This document shows positions 19,036 through 27,307 of a stretch of DNA of 64,000 nt, in pieces. Numbering within the stretch: the stretch's first letter is position 1; each line of letters begins with the position of its first letter. The stretch lies in contig NZ_JAGGQP010000029.1 of the NCBI RefSeq assembly GCF_018613235.1, positions 1 to 64,000 of the forward strand, read 5' to 3'. The notes under the pieces were generated by a model. That model had not been told where the DNA came from and searched no databases. It worked only from the letters and a program-made list of their open reading frames with translations. The DNA comes from Bacillus sp. ISL-41 (lineage in GTDB: Bacteria; Bacillota; Bacilli; Bacillales; Cytobacillaceae). The position numbers and the translations under genes are program-made.

Positions 19036-19950
19036 TTGCAAATCTACACTCCAGATGAAATCGCTTCCATGCTGAAAATCTCCAAGCATACTGTCTATGA
19101 GATGATTAAGCGTGGGGATCTTGCAGCCTTTAAAGTAGGCAATAAAATGCGTATCGAAGAAAGTGAGTTTGAGAGATATAAAACCAGTATGTCAGCAAAT
19201 CCAGCCAAAGCCCAGGAATCAAAGTCCCTTCATTCATTGCAGCTCGCAGGCAGCCATGATTTCCTTGTCGAACAGCTGGTAAAGTACATAGCGTCTGAAG
19301 GAACAGGACTTTCTGTCACTCCCTCCTACATCGGCAGTCTGGAAGGATTGATGATGCTTTACAGGGGCAGTGCCGACATCGCTGCGGTCCACTTGCTCGA
19401 CCCGGCATCACAGCAATACAATCTTCCCTTCATCCGCCAGCTTTTTGTCCATGAGCCGATCACGGTGATGAGGCTTGCTTCCCGGGACCAGGGCTTGATT
19501 GTCGCAAAAGGAAATCCAAAGAACATCACCGGTGTCAAAGACCTGGCAAGGGTTGATGTCACAATCATCAATCGGCAAAAAGGAGCCGGAACCCGCTTCC
19601 TGCTAGATTCATTCCTGGCCAGTGAAAAACTTGAGCCAGCCGCAGTCAAGGGGTATGAAAATGAAGAATGGACGCACCTTGGCGCGGCGGCCCATATCAG
19701 CAGAGGAACTGCAGATGCTGCCTTCGGAATCAGATGCGCAGCAAGCCAGCTTGGACTAGATTTCATCCCGCTCACGAAGGAACAGTTTGATCTTGTATTC
19801 CGCTGGACTCCCGAAAACAAAGATGCTCTCAAACATTTGATTGACCTGATCCAGCTCACCAATTTCAAGGACAGCATCGCGGACCTTGATGGCTATGATG
19901 CTGAGGAGTTCGGAAAAATCATCTATGGAAACCATTTATCGGAGGCATAA
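19036..19950 (+). CDS. Excisionase-type HTH fused to a substrate-binding-like domain; probable tungstate regulator
   Basis: The product has 304 residues. Residues 1-50 are a MerR/excisionase-type helix-turn-helix (YTPDEIASMLKISKHTVYEM, then RGDLAAFKVGNKMRIEESEF). Residues 65-300 resemble a periplasmic binding-protein fold of the PBP_like type (LQLAGSHDFLVEQLV; GTADAAFGIRCAASQLGLDF). It therefore looks like a one-component sensor of a small ligand. It directly precedes tupABC with 4 bases between its stop and the tupA start, which suggests the ligand is tungstate or molybdate. Start is TTG at 19036, 7 bases after AAGGAGGG. Confidence 0.8.
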   Translation: MQIYTPDEIASMLKISKHTVYEMIKRGDLAAFKVGNKMRIEESEFERYKTSMSANPAKAQESKSLHSLQLAGSHDFLVEQLVKYIASEGTGLSVTPSYIGSLEGLMMLYRGSADIAAVHLLDPASQQYNLPFIRQLFVHEPITVMRLASRDQGLIVAKGNPKNITGVKDLARVDVTIINRQKGAGTRFLLDSFLASEKLEPAAVKGYENEEWTHLGAAAHISRGTADAAFGIRCAASQLGLDFIPLTKEQFDLVFRWTPENKDALKHLIDLIQLTNFKDSIADLDGYDAEEFGKIIYGNHLSEA

Positions 19951-19954
19951 AACA

Positions 19955-20815
19955 ATGAAACTGAAAAAATTATTTTCTATCTTACTTGTTCTTATGTTAG
20001 CTCTTGTAACCGGATGTTCAGATTCTGATTCTACTGCCAATGACCCAGAAAAGACTCCAAAAGTAGAAACAACGGATTTAATTCTTGCTACTACAACCAG
20101 CACCCAGGACAGCGGGCTGCTTGATGTGTTACTGCCTGAATTCGAAAAAGAAAACAACTACAATGTAAAAACAATTGCGGTCGGTACTGGCCAGGCACTT
20201 GAAATGGGAACGCGCGGCGAAGCGGATGTTCTGCTTGTCCACGCTCCTGCAGCTGAAGAGGAATTAGTGAAAAGCGGCGATGCAATCAACCGCCAAAAGG
20301 TCATGTACAATGATTTCATCCTTGTCGGCCCTGCTGAAGACCCAGCGAAAATAAAAGGTTCACCTGTTCCTGAGGCATTGTCGAAGATCACCGAATCAAA
20401 AGCTTCCTTTGTATCCCGGAGTGATGATTCCGGAACACATAAAAAAGAACTAGAGCTTTGGAAGAAATCCTCTCTTGACCCAAAATCCTTAGGCGATGCC
20501 TATATTGAGACTGGCCAAGGCATGGGTGCAACACTTAATATTGCCTCTGAGAAGACTGGCTATACCCTTACAGATCGCGCGACATTCCTGGCGCAAAAGA
20601 AAAACATGCCTGATACGCTAATTCTGGTAGAAGGCGATGAGAGCCTGCTGAACATTTATCACGTTATGCAGGTCAACGATGACAAGCATGAAAAAGTAAA
20701 TGCAGAAGGTGCGAAGGCATTCGTGGAATTCATGACTGCCGATGATACAAAGAACATCATCAAGGATTTCGGCGTGGATGAGTACGATGAGCCTCTCTTC
20801 TTCTTGTTCGAATAA
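19955..20815 (+). CDS. tupA: Tungstate ABC transporter substrate-binding lipoprotein TupA
   Basis: The 286-residue precursor has a lipoprotein signal ending LALVTGC (Cys21). The mature part has the TupA signature LATTTSTQDSGLLDVLLPEF, then GTGQALEMGTRGEADVLLVH and SRSDDSGTHKKE, which separate TupA from the molybdate protein ModA. It binds tungstate outside the membrane for TupBC. The tungsten enzyme AOR about 14 kb downstream gives the metal a use. The start follows GGAGG by 10 bases. Confidence 0.92.
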   Translation: MKLKKLFSILLVLMLALVTGCSDSDSTANDPEKTPKVETTDLILATTTSTQDSGLLDVLLPEFEKENNYNVKTIAVGTGQALEMGTRGEADVLLVHAPAAEEELVKSGDAINRQKVMYNDFILVGPAEDPAKIKGSPVPEALSKITESKASFVSRSDDSGTHKKELELWKKSSLDPKSLGDAYIETGQGMGATLNIASEKTGYTLTDRATFLAQKKNMPDTLILVEGDESLLNIYHVMQVNDDKHEKVNAEGAKAFVEFMTADDTKNIIKDFGVDEYDEPLFFLFE

Positions 20816-20869
20816 GATCACTGGTAATGTATAATCGTATTATGCAGAAAATTTAGAAGGAAAGCCTGA

Positions 20870-21574
20870 TTGCGCATGGAACTTTTAATAGAAGGATTAA
20901 AAAAAGCTATAGAGATGATTCTGTCGGGCGATCCGGAGATTCTTGAAATTACCTTGCTGACATTGAGGGTGTCAATTACTGCCGTACTTGTGAGCACATT
21001 GATCGGCATTCCAACAGGGATGTTCCTCGGTCTCGCCCGTTTTCCAGGAAGACGGTTCATCCTTGCCATCATCAATATTGGCATGGGCCTCCCTCCGGTC
21101 GTCGCCGGCCTGTGGATCACCCTTTTCCTGTGGCGATCAGGCCCGCTTGGCGATTGGTCCTGGCTTTATACGCCAACAGCGATCATTCTCGCGCAGATCC
21201 TGGTTTCATTGCCAATTGTCACCGCGCTGACAAGCACGGCCTTTCAGCAGATCAATCCGAAGTTGATCTTACAGGTGAAAGCACTTGGAGCGACGAAAAT
21301 CCAGCTTTATTGGATCTTAATGAAAGAGGTAAAGCTGGCGATTCTTGCAGCCATCATCGCCGGGTTCGGCCGGGTCATTGCCGAAGTAGGAGCTGCGATG
21401 ATGGTAGGCGGCAATATCAGCGGCGAGACGCGAATCCTTACGACCTCAATTGTCATGGAAGTTTCGAAAGGCAATTTTGATATTGCCCTGGCACTCTCAT
21501 TCATCCTGATGACGCTGGCGTTCATCATTACATTCAGTTTGACTTATTTACAGCAAAGGAAGCGGAGCCTATGA
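20870..21574 (+). CDS. tupB: Tungstate ABC transporter permease TupB
   Basis: The 234-residue MetI-like permease has about five membrane segments and the EAA loop KALGATKIQLYWILMKE. TTG at 20870 has AGAAGG 9-10 bases upstream and is preferred by spacing; ATG at 20876 would give a product 2 residues shorter. Its stop overlaps the tupC start (ATGA), so the two are coupled. Confidence 0.9.
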   Translation: MRMELLIEGLKKAIEMILSGDPEILEITLLTLRVSITAVLVSTLIGIPTGMFLGLARFPGRRFILAIINIGMGLPPVVAGLWITLFLWRSGPLGDWSWLYTPTAIILAQILVSLPIVTALTSTAFQQINPKLILQVKALGATKIQLYWILMKEVKLAILAAIIAGFGRVIAEVGAAMMVGGNISGETRILTTSIVMEVSKGNFDIALALSFILMTLAFIITFSLTYLQQRKRSL

Positions 21575-22302
21575 CCCCACTGATTACTGTGAAAAATTTA
21601 GAAGTGAGAGCCGGGAAGAAAACCCTGCTCTCCATCCGCCATTTTGAGCTTCAAGAGGGGGAAGTCCTTGGGGTCATGGGACCGAATGGCGCAGGAAAAA
21701 GCACGTTCATCAAAGCGTTATCGATGCTTGAAAAACCTGCCCATGGTTCGATTTTTTTAAAAGGCCGCGATATCACGGTTGACCTGACACTGGAGGCGCG
21801 GAGAAAATTCGCTGTCGCGATGCAGCAGCCTCTCCTTCTTGATACGACTGTTTTCCAGAACATCGCGGTAGGACTGAAACTGCGCAGCCTTCCCCGCCAG
21901 GAAGTGAAAAACAAAGTTGCATACTGGCTCGATAAATTCCACATCAGCCATCTTGCCAAAAAACAGGCTGCCCATCTGTCTGGCGGTGAGGCCCAGCGTG
22001 TCAATCTGGCACGAGCGATGGTGCTGGAGCCTGAGGTCCTGTTTTTGGATGAACCATTCTCAGCACTGGACTTCCCCACAAAAATCCAGTTATTGAAGGA
22101 TATCAAGTCGATCATCCAGCAGACGAAAACAACGACCGTTTTTGTCAGCCATGACCTTATGGAGTTGAAATACCTGGCCGGAACGCTGGCGATCCTGATG
22201 GATGGCGAGTTGAAGCAGACCGGTCCGACAGAAGAAGTGCTGTCATCCCCCAACACATCGACTTCCACTTTTATAAATGATTGGAAAAGCCTTATCAATT
22301 AG
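21571..22302 (+). CDS. tupC: Tungstate ABC transporter ATP-binding protein TupC
   Basis: The product has 243 residues. Walker A is GPNGAGKST, the signature is LSGGEAQRVNLARA, and Walker B is VLFLDEPFSALD. It energises tungstate import with TupAB. It is the last gene of the operon, followed by a strong terminator. No Mop/TOBE metal-sensing extension is present at the C-terminus, consistent with sensing by the upstream HTH-PBP protein. Confidence 0.92.
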   Translation: MTPLITVKNLEVRAGKKTLLSIRHFELQEGEVLGVMGPNGAGKSTFIKALSMLEKPAHGSIFLKGRDITVDLTLEARRKFAVAMQQPLLLDTTVFQNIAVGLKLRSLPRQEVKNKVAYWLDKFHISHLAKKQAAHLSGGEAQRVNLARAMVLEPEVLFLDEPFSALDFPTKIQLLKDIKSIIQQTKTTTVFVSHDLMELKYLAGTLAILMDGELKQTGPTEEVLSSPNTSTSTFINDWKSLIN

Positions 22303-22311
22303 ATTGTTTCA

Positions 22312-22343
22312 AGCATGGCCGCGGAAAGCCATGCTGTTTTTTT
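22312..22343 (+). terminator. Terminator of the tup operon
   Basis: The perfect stem AGCATGGC / GCCATGCT has the loop CGCGGAAA and is followed by G and seven T residues. Confidence 0.92.
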
Positions 22344-22443
22344 GTTTTATGGAAATCAGAAAAGTCTATTATCCTTAGCTATAAAAATCCGGATATAGTA
22401 TGATTCAATGCAAGCATAATTTTTACATAAAGGAGTGTATATA

Positions 22444-23196
22444 ATGAAATATGCAATCATCACAGGTGCTTCAAGAGGGCTCGGAGCTTCTGCAGCACAG
22501 AAAATGGTGTCTGAGGGAATTCATGTGATTACCGTGTCCCGGAGTGAGAACAAATCATTAAAGCAGGCTGCAGAACAATCCGGGGCGGGATTTACCCATC
22601 ACAGCTGCGACCTTAGCTCCGAGGACCAGGTCTTAAGTGTATTCGCCACAATTGCAGATGATGTTTTTAAAAAGGCGGAAGCAGTTTATGTGATTAATAA
22701 CGCTGGAATCATCGAACCGATTGACGTTGCAGGAGAGCTCGATGCGTCTTTGGTGCAGAAAAATATCCAGGTCAATCTGACAGCACCAATTCTGATCAGT
22801 AATTTGTTTTTACAAAAAGCAAAGGAAGCCAACAGAAAGGTAGTGATCGCGAATGTGACATCCGGCGCTGCTGAGAGGCCAATCCAGGGGTGGAGCATTT
22901 ATTGCAGCACGAAAGCCGCTGTCAATATGTTCACAATGACCGCAGGCCTTGAGCTCAAGAACAGCGAGAGCAGCAGCAAGGTCATTGCCTTCAGCCCAGG
23001 TCTGATGGATACCGATATGCAGATAACGATCCGCTCTTCTTCTAAAGAATCATTCGCCGATGTCGATACCTTCAGGAATTATAAAGAAAGCGGCAGTCTG
23101 CGCAGCCCGGATACTGTTGCCGAAGCACTTGTGAACCTTGTATTAGCCAATGACCTCGAAAACGGAAGAATTTATAAAGTGAATGATTTGCTTTAG
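22444..23196 (+). CDS. Short-chain dehydrogenase/reductase (benzil reductase YueD-like)
   Basis: The product has 250 residues. The NADP-binding motif TGASRGLG is at residues 8-15, then NNAG in the fourth strand region. The catalytic Ser-Tyr-Lys lie in TSGAAERPIQGWSIYCSTKA. It resembles the (S)-benzoin-forming benzil reductase group (YueD). The natural substrate is unknown. The ATG at 22444 lies 8 bases after AGGAG; a GTG at 22435 overlaps that site and is rejected. The gene is monocistronic and shares a terminator with the next, convergent gene. Confidence 0.85.
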   Translation: MKYAIITGASRGLGASAAQKMVSEGIHVITVSRSENKSLKQAAEQSGAGFTHHSCDLSSEDQVLSVFATIADDVFKKAEAVYVINNAGIIEPIDVAGELDASLVQKNIQVNLTAPILISNLFLQKAKEANRKVVIANVTSGAAERPIQGWSIYCSTKAAVNMFTMTAGLELKNSESSSKVIAFSPGLMDTDMQITIRSSSKESFADVDTFRNYKESGSLRSPDTVAEALVNLVLANDLENGRIYKVNDLL

Positions 23197-23245
23197 TATT
23201 TAGCGCAAGTCCGCGTGGACAGTGGATATAGAAGCAGGAAGCCAA

Positions 23246-23274
23246 AAAGCGAAGGAGCACTGCTTCTTCGCTTT
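23246..23274. terminator. Bidirectional terminator between the SDR and STM3941-like genes
   Basis: The perfect stem AAAGCGAAG / CTTCGCTTT has an 11-base loop. It lies between convergent genes, 7 bases beyond the stop of the minus-strand gene. Confidence 0.75.
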
Positions 23275-23280
23275 CTTCAT

Positions 23281-23832
23281 TCACATATTCGTTTCCTTCG
23301 CCTGAAGTTGCTCTTCTCCATTAGATTCAATGAAAAAGGGAATATTCATTTCAAGCAAAAGGTCCAGCAGTTCCTGTTTTTTCTTAATATTGCTTAACCC
23401 GATATTGAAAGCGGGGAATCCTGTCCTGACATTCAATCTCGCCAGACGCTGTCCGCCTCTTGGCATCGAGTCAATGTACTTAGCTTCATCATTTAAGATG
23501 ATGCCCAAAGTGGCATTATTATGTACCTCGTATGGCAGAATCCCTTCGATATCCTCCCATGGAATAAAACCAGGACCTGCTTTGCCTCGCAATGTCAGTC
23601 CTTTATCACTGATCGTCACATTCGCTTCTTTTCCAAAGAATGTTTTCCCTAAAAATAACAGGCTCCATCCCAGTATGATGTTCAGCGCACCAAATAGGAG
23701 CATCCCCATGCCATTCCCTTCCGGCTCGGACAGCATACTTATAAACCCGATGAAAGAACCAATGGTCATAAGGCAAATAACAGCAAAGAGAAATGCAATT
23801 CTTATCTTTGAAAAGTGAAAATCCCTCTCCAT
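23281..23832 (-). CDS. STM3941-like membrane protein of unknown function
   Basis: The product has 183 residues. Two hydrophobic segments lie near residues 10-30 and 40-62, followed by a soluble domain that starts NVTISDKGLTLRGKAGPGF and includes IPWEDIEGI, a PH-like pattern seen in STM3941-type proteins. The ATG at 23832 follows GGAGGGG by 5 bases; a longer frame to 23883 adds no domain. The function is unknown. It stands alone between convergent and divergent neighbours. Confidence 0.75.
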   Translation of the reverse strand: MERDFHFSKIRIAFLFAVICLMTIGSFIGFISMLSEPEGNGMGMLLFGALNIILGWSLLFLGKTFFGKEANVTISDKGLTLRGKAGPGFIPWEDIEGILPYEVHNNATLGIILNDEAKYIDSMPRGGQRLARLNVRTGFPAFNIGLSNIKKKQELLDLLLEMNIPFFIESNGEEQLQAKETNM

Positions 23833-23983
23833 GTTTCCCCTCCTCCATAATATACACTTGGATAAATTACCCATTAAACACAAACGTAAACCAATTTATT
23901 CCATATATTAATCATTTATTCTGCTCTGTTTTTGGATACTTTTTTAGTATGATGGGGTAAGATTGATAATGGGAGTGGCGTAA

Positions 23984-25333
23984 ATGGATCGGATTTCTTT
24001 TAAAATCGGGGCTGTTTTTTTCATAACGATACTGCTGGTCGAAGGTATCTTATTCTACTACCTTCATTCTTCTATCATCCATTCAAGGATTGACGAGGAG
24101 CTGGCTTCCCTGCAAACGCGCGGAAATAATCATCGTGATATCCTGGAAACTTCCTATAGCCTGGAAACCATCCACCATATTACGATCATGGAATCAAAGA
24201 CGGATACCCATGTCATTATCACTGATCGAACAGGCGCAATTGTTTCTTCTTCAGTCCCGACCGATAACTCCATACAGGATATCATTAAAGAAACCCCTTC
24301 GGATGTACCGCGGACTGGCTTGATTTTAGAGGATGACTGGCAGGACAGGCAATATATAGCGTCAGTCAGTCCCCTGGAGAACAATGGTGCTGTTTATATG
24401 TTCAAGAACACCCAGCGCGTCCAGAGCCTGATTGCCAAGCTGAATAAACACTTCTGGCTTGCCGGTATCCTTCTGCTGACCTCAATGGCTGTGATTACCC
24501 TTTTTCTTTCAAGGTTCATCACCAAGCCAGTCATTAGGATGAATGAAGCGACTTCTAAAATTCGCCAGGGCGACTATTCCGTTACACTGCCCCGCCGTGG
24601 AAACGATGAATTGGGAGAGCTTTCAGAGTCGATTCAGGTACTGGCTGATGACCTGAGCCACATGAAAAGGCAGCGCAATGAGTTCCTCGCGAGCATTTCC
24701 CATGAATTGCGGACCCCTCTCACCTATATAAAAGGCTATGCGGACATAGCGGGCAAAGCAGGGACAGCAACAGAGGACAGAAGTCATTACCTGCAAATTA
24801 TCCATGAAGAAGCAACGAAGCTTTCTGGTCTGATCAAAGGGTTATTTGACCTCGCCAAAATGGACGAAAACACTTTTACCATCCAAAAAGAACGTGTTGA
24901 GCTTTGTGAATTCATGCGTGGAATACACACAAGGCTGGCACCATCTTTTAACGAAAAAAATATCGCGCTTAATTTTGACTGTCCTGGGGAAGTCTATATC
25001 GAGGCCGACCCTACCCGCTTTGAACAAATCATCATTAATCTGCTTGATAATGCAAGAAAGTATTCTGATGAAGGTACTGCGACTTCAGTGCAGGTTCTTA
25101 AAAAGAATGGCGCAGTTCATATCATCGTGAAGGATGAGGGAAAAGGAATTCCTAATGAAGACCTGGCCTGGGTTTTTGACCGGTTTTACCGTGTCGACAA
25201 ATCACGGTCAAGTGCTTTAGGAGGTTCAGGGCTAGGGCTTGCAATCGTAAAAGAGCTCGTGGAAGCGCATGGCGGAAAAATCATTCTCAGCAGCGAGCTT
25301 GGCAAAGGCACAACTTTCGAAATCATTATCTGA
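23984..25333 (+). CDS. Sensor histidine kinase, orphan
   Basis: The product has 449 residues. A membrane helix at about 8-28, an extracytoplasmic sensor to about 145, and a second helix at about 152-175 are followed by a HAMP linker. HisKA has the phosphoacceptor in SISHELRTPLTYIKGY. HATPase_c has NLLDNARKYS, DEGKGIP and GGSGLGLAIV. It is a complete class I kinase. No response regulator gene is adjacent on either side, so its partner must be elsewhere. The signal is unknown. Confidence 0.92.
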   Translation: MDRISFKIGAVFFITILLVEGILFYYLHSSIIHSRIDEELASLQTRGNNHRDILETSYSLETIHHITIMESKTDTHVIITDRTGAIVSSSVPTDNSIQDIIKETPSDVPRTGLILEDDWQDRQYIASVSPLENNGAVYMFKNTQRVQSLIAKLNKHFWLAGILLLTSMAVITLFLSRFITKPVIRMNEATSKIRQGDYSVTLPRRGNDELGELSESIQVLADDLSHMKRQRNEFLASISHELRTPLTYIKGYADIAGKAGTATEDRSHYLQIIHEEATKLSGLIKGLFDLAKMDENTFTIQKERVELCEFMRGIHTRLAPSFNEKNIALNFDCPGEVYIEADPTRFEQIIINLLDNARKYSDEGTATSVQVLKKNGAVHIIVKDEGKGIPNEDLAWVFDRFYRVDKSRSSALGGSGLGLAIVKELVEAHGGKIILSSELGKGTTFEIII

Positions 25334-25384
25334 TTGGTTTTAAAATCCTGAAACATGGAATACATAACTAGAGGGGTGATGTCA

Positions 25385-25687
25385 TTGAAACAAGTTAATT
25401 CGTTGGTGGAAATTGTTGAAGCTGTAAAGAAAGACAGCAATGGCAATAGAGTTTTGCTCAATCAGCACGAAACCTCACGCTCCGCCGTCACTTTGGGTGA
25501 CGAAGACACAGAATCCGGCACGAGGCTCCATGTGAAAGCAGTCCTTGACAACACGCTCTACTACTCAGAAGTATTTACCGATGACACACTGTATGAGGAA
25601 GCAAACGAACTGATACAGGAACTGAAAAGTCTCGCACAGGTTGAGTTGGTGGACGAGGAAGAGATTGACCGCATAATTGAAAAGTGA
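25385..25687 (+). CDS. Conserved hypothetical protein, about 100 residues
   Basis: The product is acidic and soluble, with VNSLVEIVEAVKKDSNGNRV at the start and an ending rich in Glu and Asp (VELVDEEEIDRIIEK). I do not recognise it. TTG at 25385 lies 8 bases after GAGGGG; ATG at 25379 is only 2 bases from that site. It follows the kinase gene by 51 bases on the same strand and may be cotranscribed. Confidence 0.6.
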   Translation: MKQVNSLVEIVEAVKKDSNGNRVLLNQHETSRSAVTLGDEDTESGTRLHVKAVLDNTLYYSEVFTDDTLYEEANELIQELKSLAQVELVDEEEIDRIIEK

Positions 25688-25813
25688 GTGATCATGGGCA
25701 GCTGTTTGCAGGCTGCCTTTTTATTATGCCTAATCTCGGTTAAAAAGTTTTTACATATTGCCCCCCTTTTACCGGGAAAACTAAAGTTGTACTCACTATA
25801 AGGAGGGCTTGTA

Positions 25814-25969
25814 ATGACTAAAAAGTTCAATAAGGGCAGCAGAAACCAAAATTCTCCCAAGCTTGGGAACCAGATGGCCGAGTTTTCCGGCGAATTGGCA
25901 AGCGGTGACAACAGCAAGGGAAACAAACACAATAAAGATCAGAGCGACAAGACTGATCGTCACCATTAG
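25814..25969 (+). CDS. Small hydrophilic protein, 51 residues
   Basis: The product begins MTKKFNKGSRNQNSPKLGNQ, continues MAEFSGELAS and ends in a Lys/Asp/His-rich tail. It has no membrane segment or Cys. AGGAGGG precedes the ATG by 6 bases and a perfect terminator follows the stop by 12 bases. Composition resembles small spore proteins, but I do not recognise the family. Confidence 0.7.
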   Translation: MTKKFNKGSRNQNSPKLGNQMAEFSGELASGDNSKGNKHNKDQSDKTDRHH

Positions 25970-25981
25970 TGTGACCATGGA

Positions 25982-26009
25982 AAAAGCCGGCAAACAAATG
26001 CCGGCTTTT
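25982..26009. terminator. Bidirectional terminator
   Basis: A perfect 11-bp stem AAAAGCCGGCA / TGCCGGCTTTT has a 6-base loop. It serves the 51-residue gene on the plus strand and the 63-residue gene on the minus strand, whose stop overlaps its edge. Confidence 0.9.
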
Positions 26010-26199
26010 AGTCCATATCTGTCAGGATGGCTGTCTGGTTATTCAGGTTAGCAGGATCGACTCCGTTGCTTTCATTTTCATCGTAAAAGGCCTCCTGAAG
26101 CTTCATGTTCGCTTCCGCCGTTTCCACTTGTTCTTGTTCAGAAACCGGATTTACAGGCTTTGCTTTTGGATCAATATTTACATATTTGTCCTTTTCCAT
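26008..26199 (-). CDS. Small acidic hypothetical protein, 63 residues
   Basis: The product begins MEKDKYVNIDPKAKPVNPVS and is rich in Glu, Asp and Asn with no membrane segment. AGGAGGG lies 7 bases before the ATG, a strong initiation site. I do not recognise a function. It is followed by a bidirectional terminator and is a separate unit from its neighbours. Confidence 0.7.
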   Translation of the reverse strand: MEKDKYVNIDPKAKPVNPVSEQEQVETAEANMKLQEAFYDENESNGVDPANLNNQTAILTDMD

Positions 26200-26283
26200 G
26201 GTGTATCCCTCCTGATGTTAGTATCAGCCTTGGACTTTACTTTTACCCGGATAATGGCTGATGCGAACTTGAAAAATCAGGAA

Positions 26284-27207
26284 TTATCTGCGGACAGAGG
26301 CTGCCATCCGGACATAAGTATGCCGTTTGCCGCGTACGACAATGGAATAGGCCATGATGTTCTCAGGTAAAGCGATGCCCGCTGCCCCGGCGTCCCCGAT
26401 ATGGTAGAGATCGGCTCCGGCCATCTTGCTGTTCAGGGCGATTTGTTTGATTGTTTGCTCATCCGCCCCCTCCTGGCTTGTACCTGTCGTCAGGATTGCG
26501 AGAGCTCCTTTTTGGTGGACAAGCTCCACTAGCTTAGCCGTCTTTTCAACCGTAAAACCTGGTACTGTACCTGGCGAAGGAATCAGGATTATGTCAGCAC
26601 CTGCTTCGACAAACCTGTGCAAGGTTTCTTCCGTCATCATTGTGCTTCCCGTCTCACCAGCCACCCCTGCACCATGCATCTTTCCCGCAATGATCAAACC
26701 ATCTGGGCCGAAAGCTGCCCTGGCTTTCTCAATCGCCTTCGTGATTTCGGCATTCGTCACACCTGTTTTGGGATTGCCTGTCAGGCAGACGAAATCAAAG
26801 CCAAGCTCCTTTGCTCTTTTGAGAGAAGCATCGGTAGCAATCCTTCCTTCAGGCAGCTGCTGAAGCGCCTCAAGTGTGTCCGCCTCGAGGTCAACCGGTT
26901 CAAGGTTCAAGCCAACAGGACGGCCAACCAGCTTCTTTAATTGCGCGACCACTTCCGACGGTTCTGCTTCTGGCAGGCTTTCCATCGAAGGGTTCATCAC
27001 ATCGAAGAAATTTAGCAGGATCAGATCAGCTCCGAATGCCGCCGCCAGTTCCGCATTCGTCACGGCAGGGTAAAGCGGCGAGAATGCCCCGATTACCTCA
27101 GCTAAAATCGTCCGTCCCTCTGAAGCAATGATTGCCTTTTTCAAATCCTGTCCAGTTATTTGTTCAAAATCTGATGCCGTGCAGTCCAGCAGACGTTTCA
27201 CGATCAT
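26284..27207 (-). CDS. TIM-barrel-like protein of the PTS-associated DUF7916 type
   Basis: The product has 307 residues. Alternating beta and alpha segments (GLNLEPVDLEADT, GFDFVCLTGNPKTGVTN, DGLIIAGKMHGAG, GADIILIPSPGTVPGF) suggest a TIM barrel of the PEP-mutase or aldolase kind. Related uncharacterised proteins are often found beside PTS permeases, as here with nagE upstream. The reaction is unknown. GTG at 27201 lies 8 bases after GGAGGG, better spaced than the ATG at 27207. A terminator separates it from nagE, so it may be expressed by read-through or its own promoter. Confidence 0.65.
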   Translation of the reverse strand: MIVKRLLDCTASDFEQITGQDLKKAIIASEGRTILAEVIGAFSPLYPAVTNAELAAAFGADLILLNFFDVMNPSMESLPEAEPSEVVAQLKKLVGRPVGLNLEPVDLEADTLEALQQLPEGRIATDASLKRAKELGFDFVCLTGNPKTGVTNAEITKAIEKARAAFGPDGLIIAGKMHGAGVAGETGSTMMTEETLHRFVEAGADIILIPSPGTVPGFTVEKTAKLVELVHQKGALAILTTGTSQEGADEQTIKQIALNSKMAGADLYHIGDAGAAGIALPENIMAYSIVVRGKRHTYVRMAASVRR

Positions 27208-27265
27208 ATCCCTCCATTTTATGTATAGGTTCTAGTTCACCAATTTCTCTATTTAGATAGCTTGT

Positions 27266-27300
27266 AAAAAAAGACCTGGCGGTGAAGTACCGCCAAGTCT
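27266..27300 (-). terminator. Terminator after nagE
   Basis: The stem AGACTTGGCGGT / ACCGCCAGGTCT on the minus strand (12 bp with one mismatch) has the loop ACTTC and is followed by seven T residues. It starts 7 bases after the nagE stop. Confidence 0.85.
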
Positions 27301-27307
27301 CTCTATA

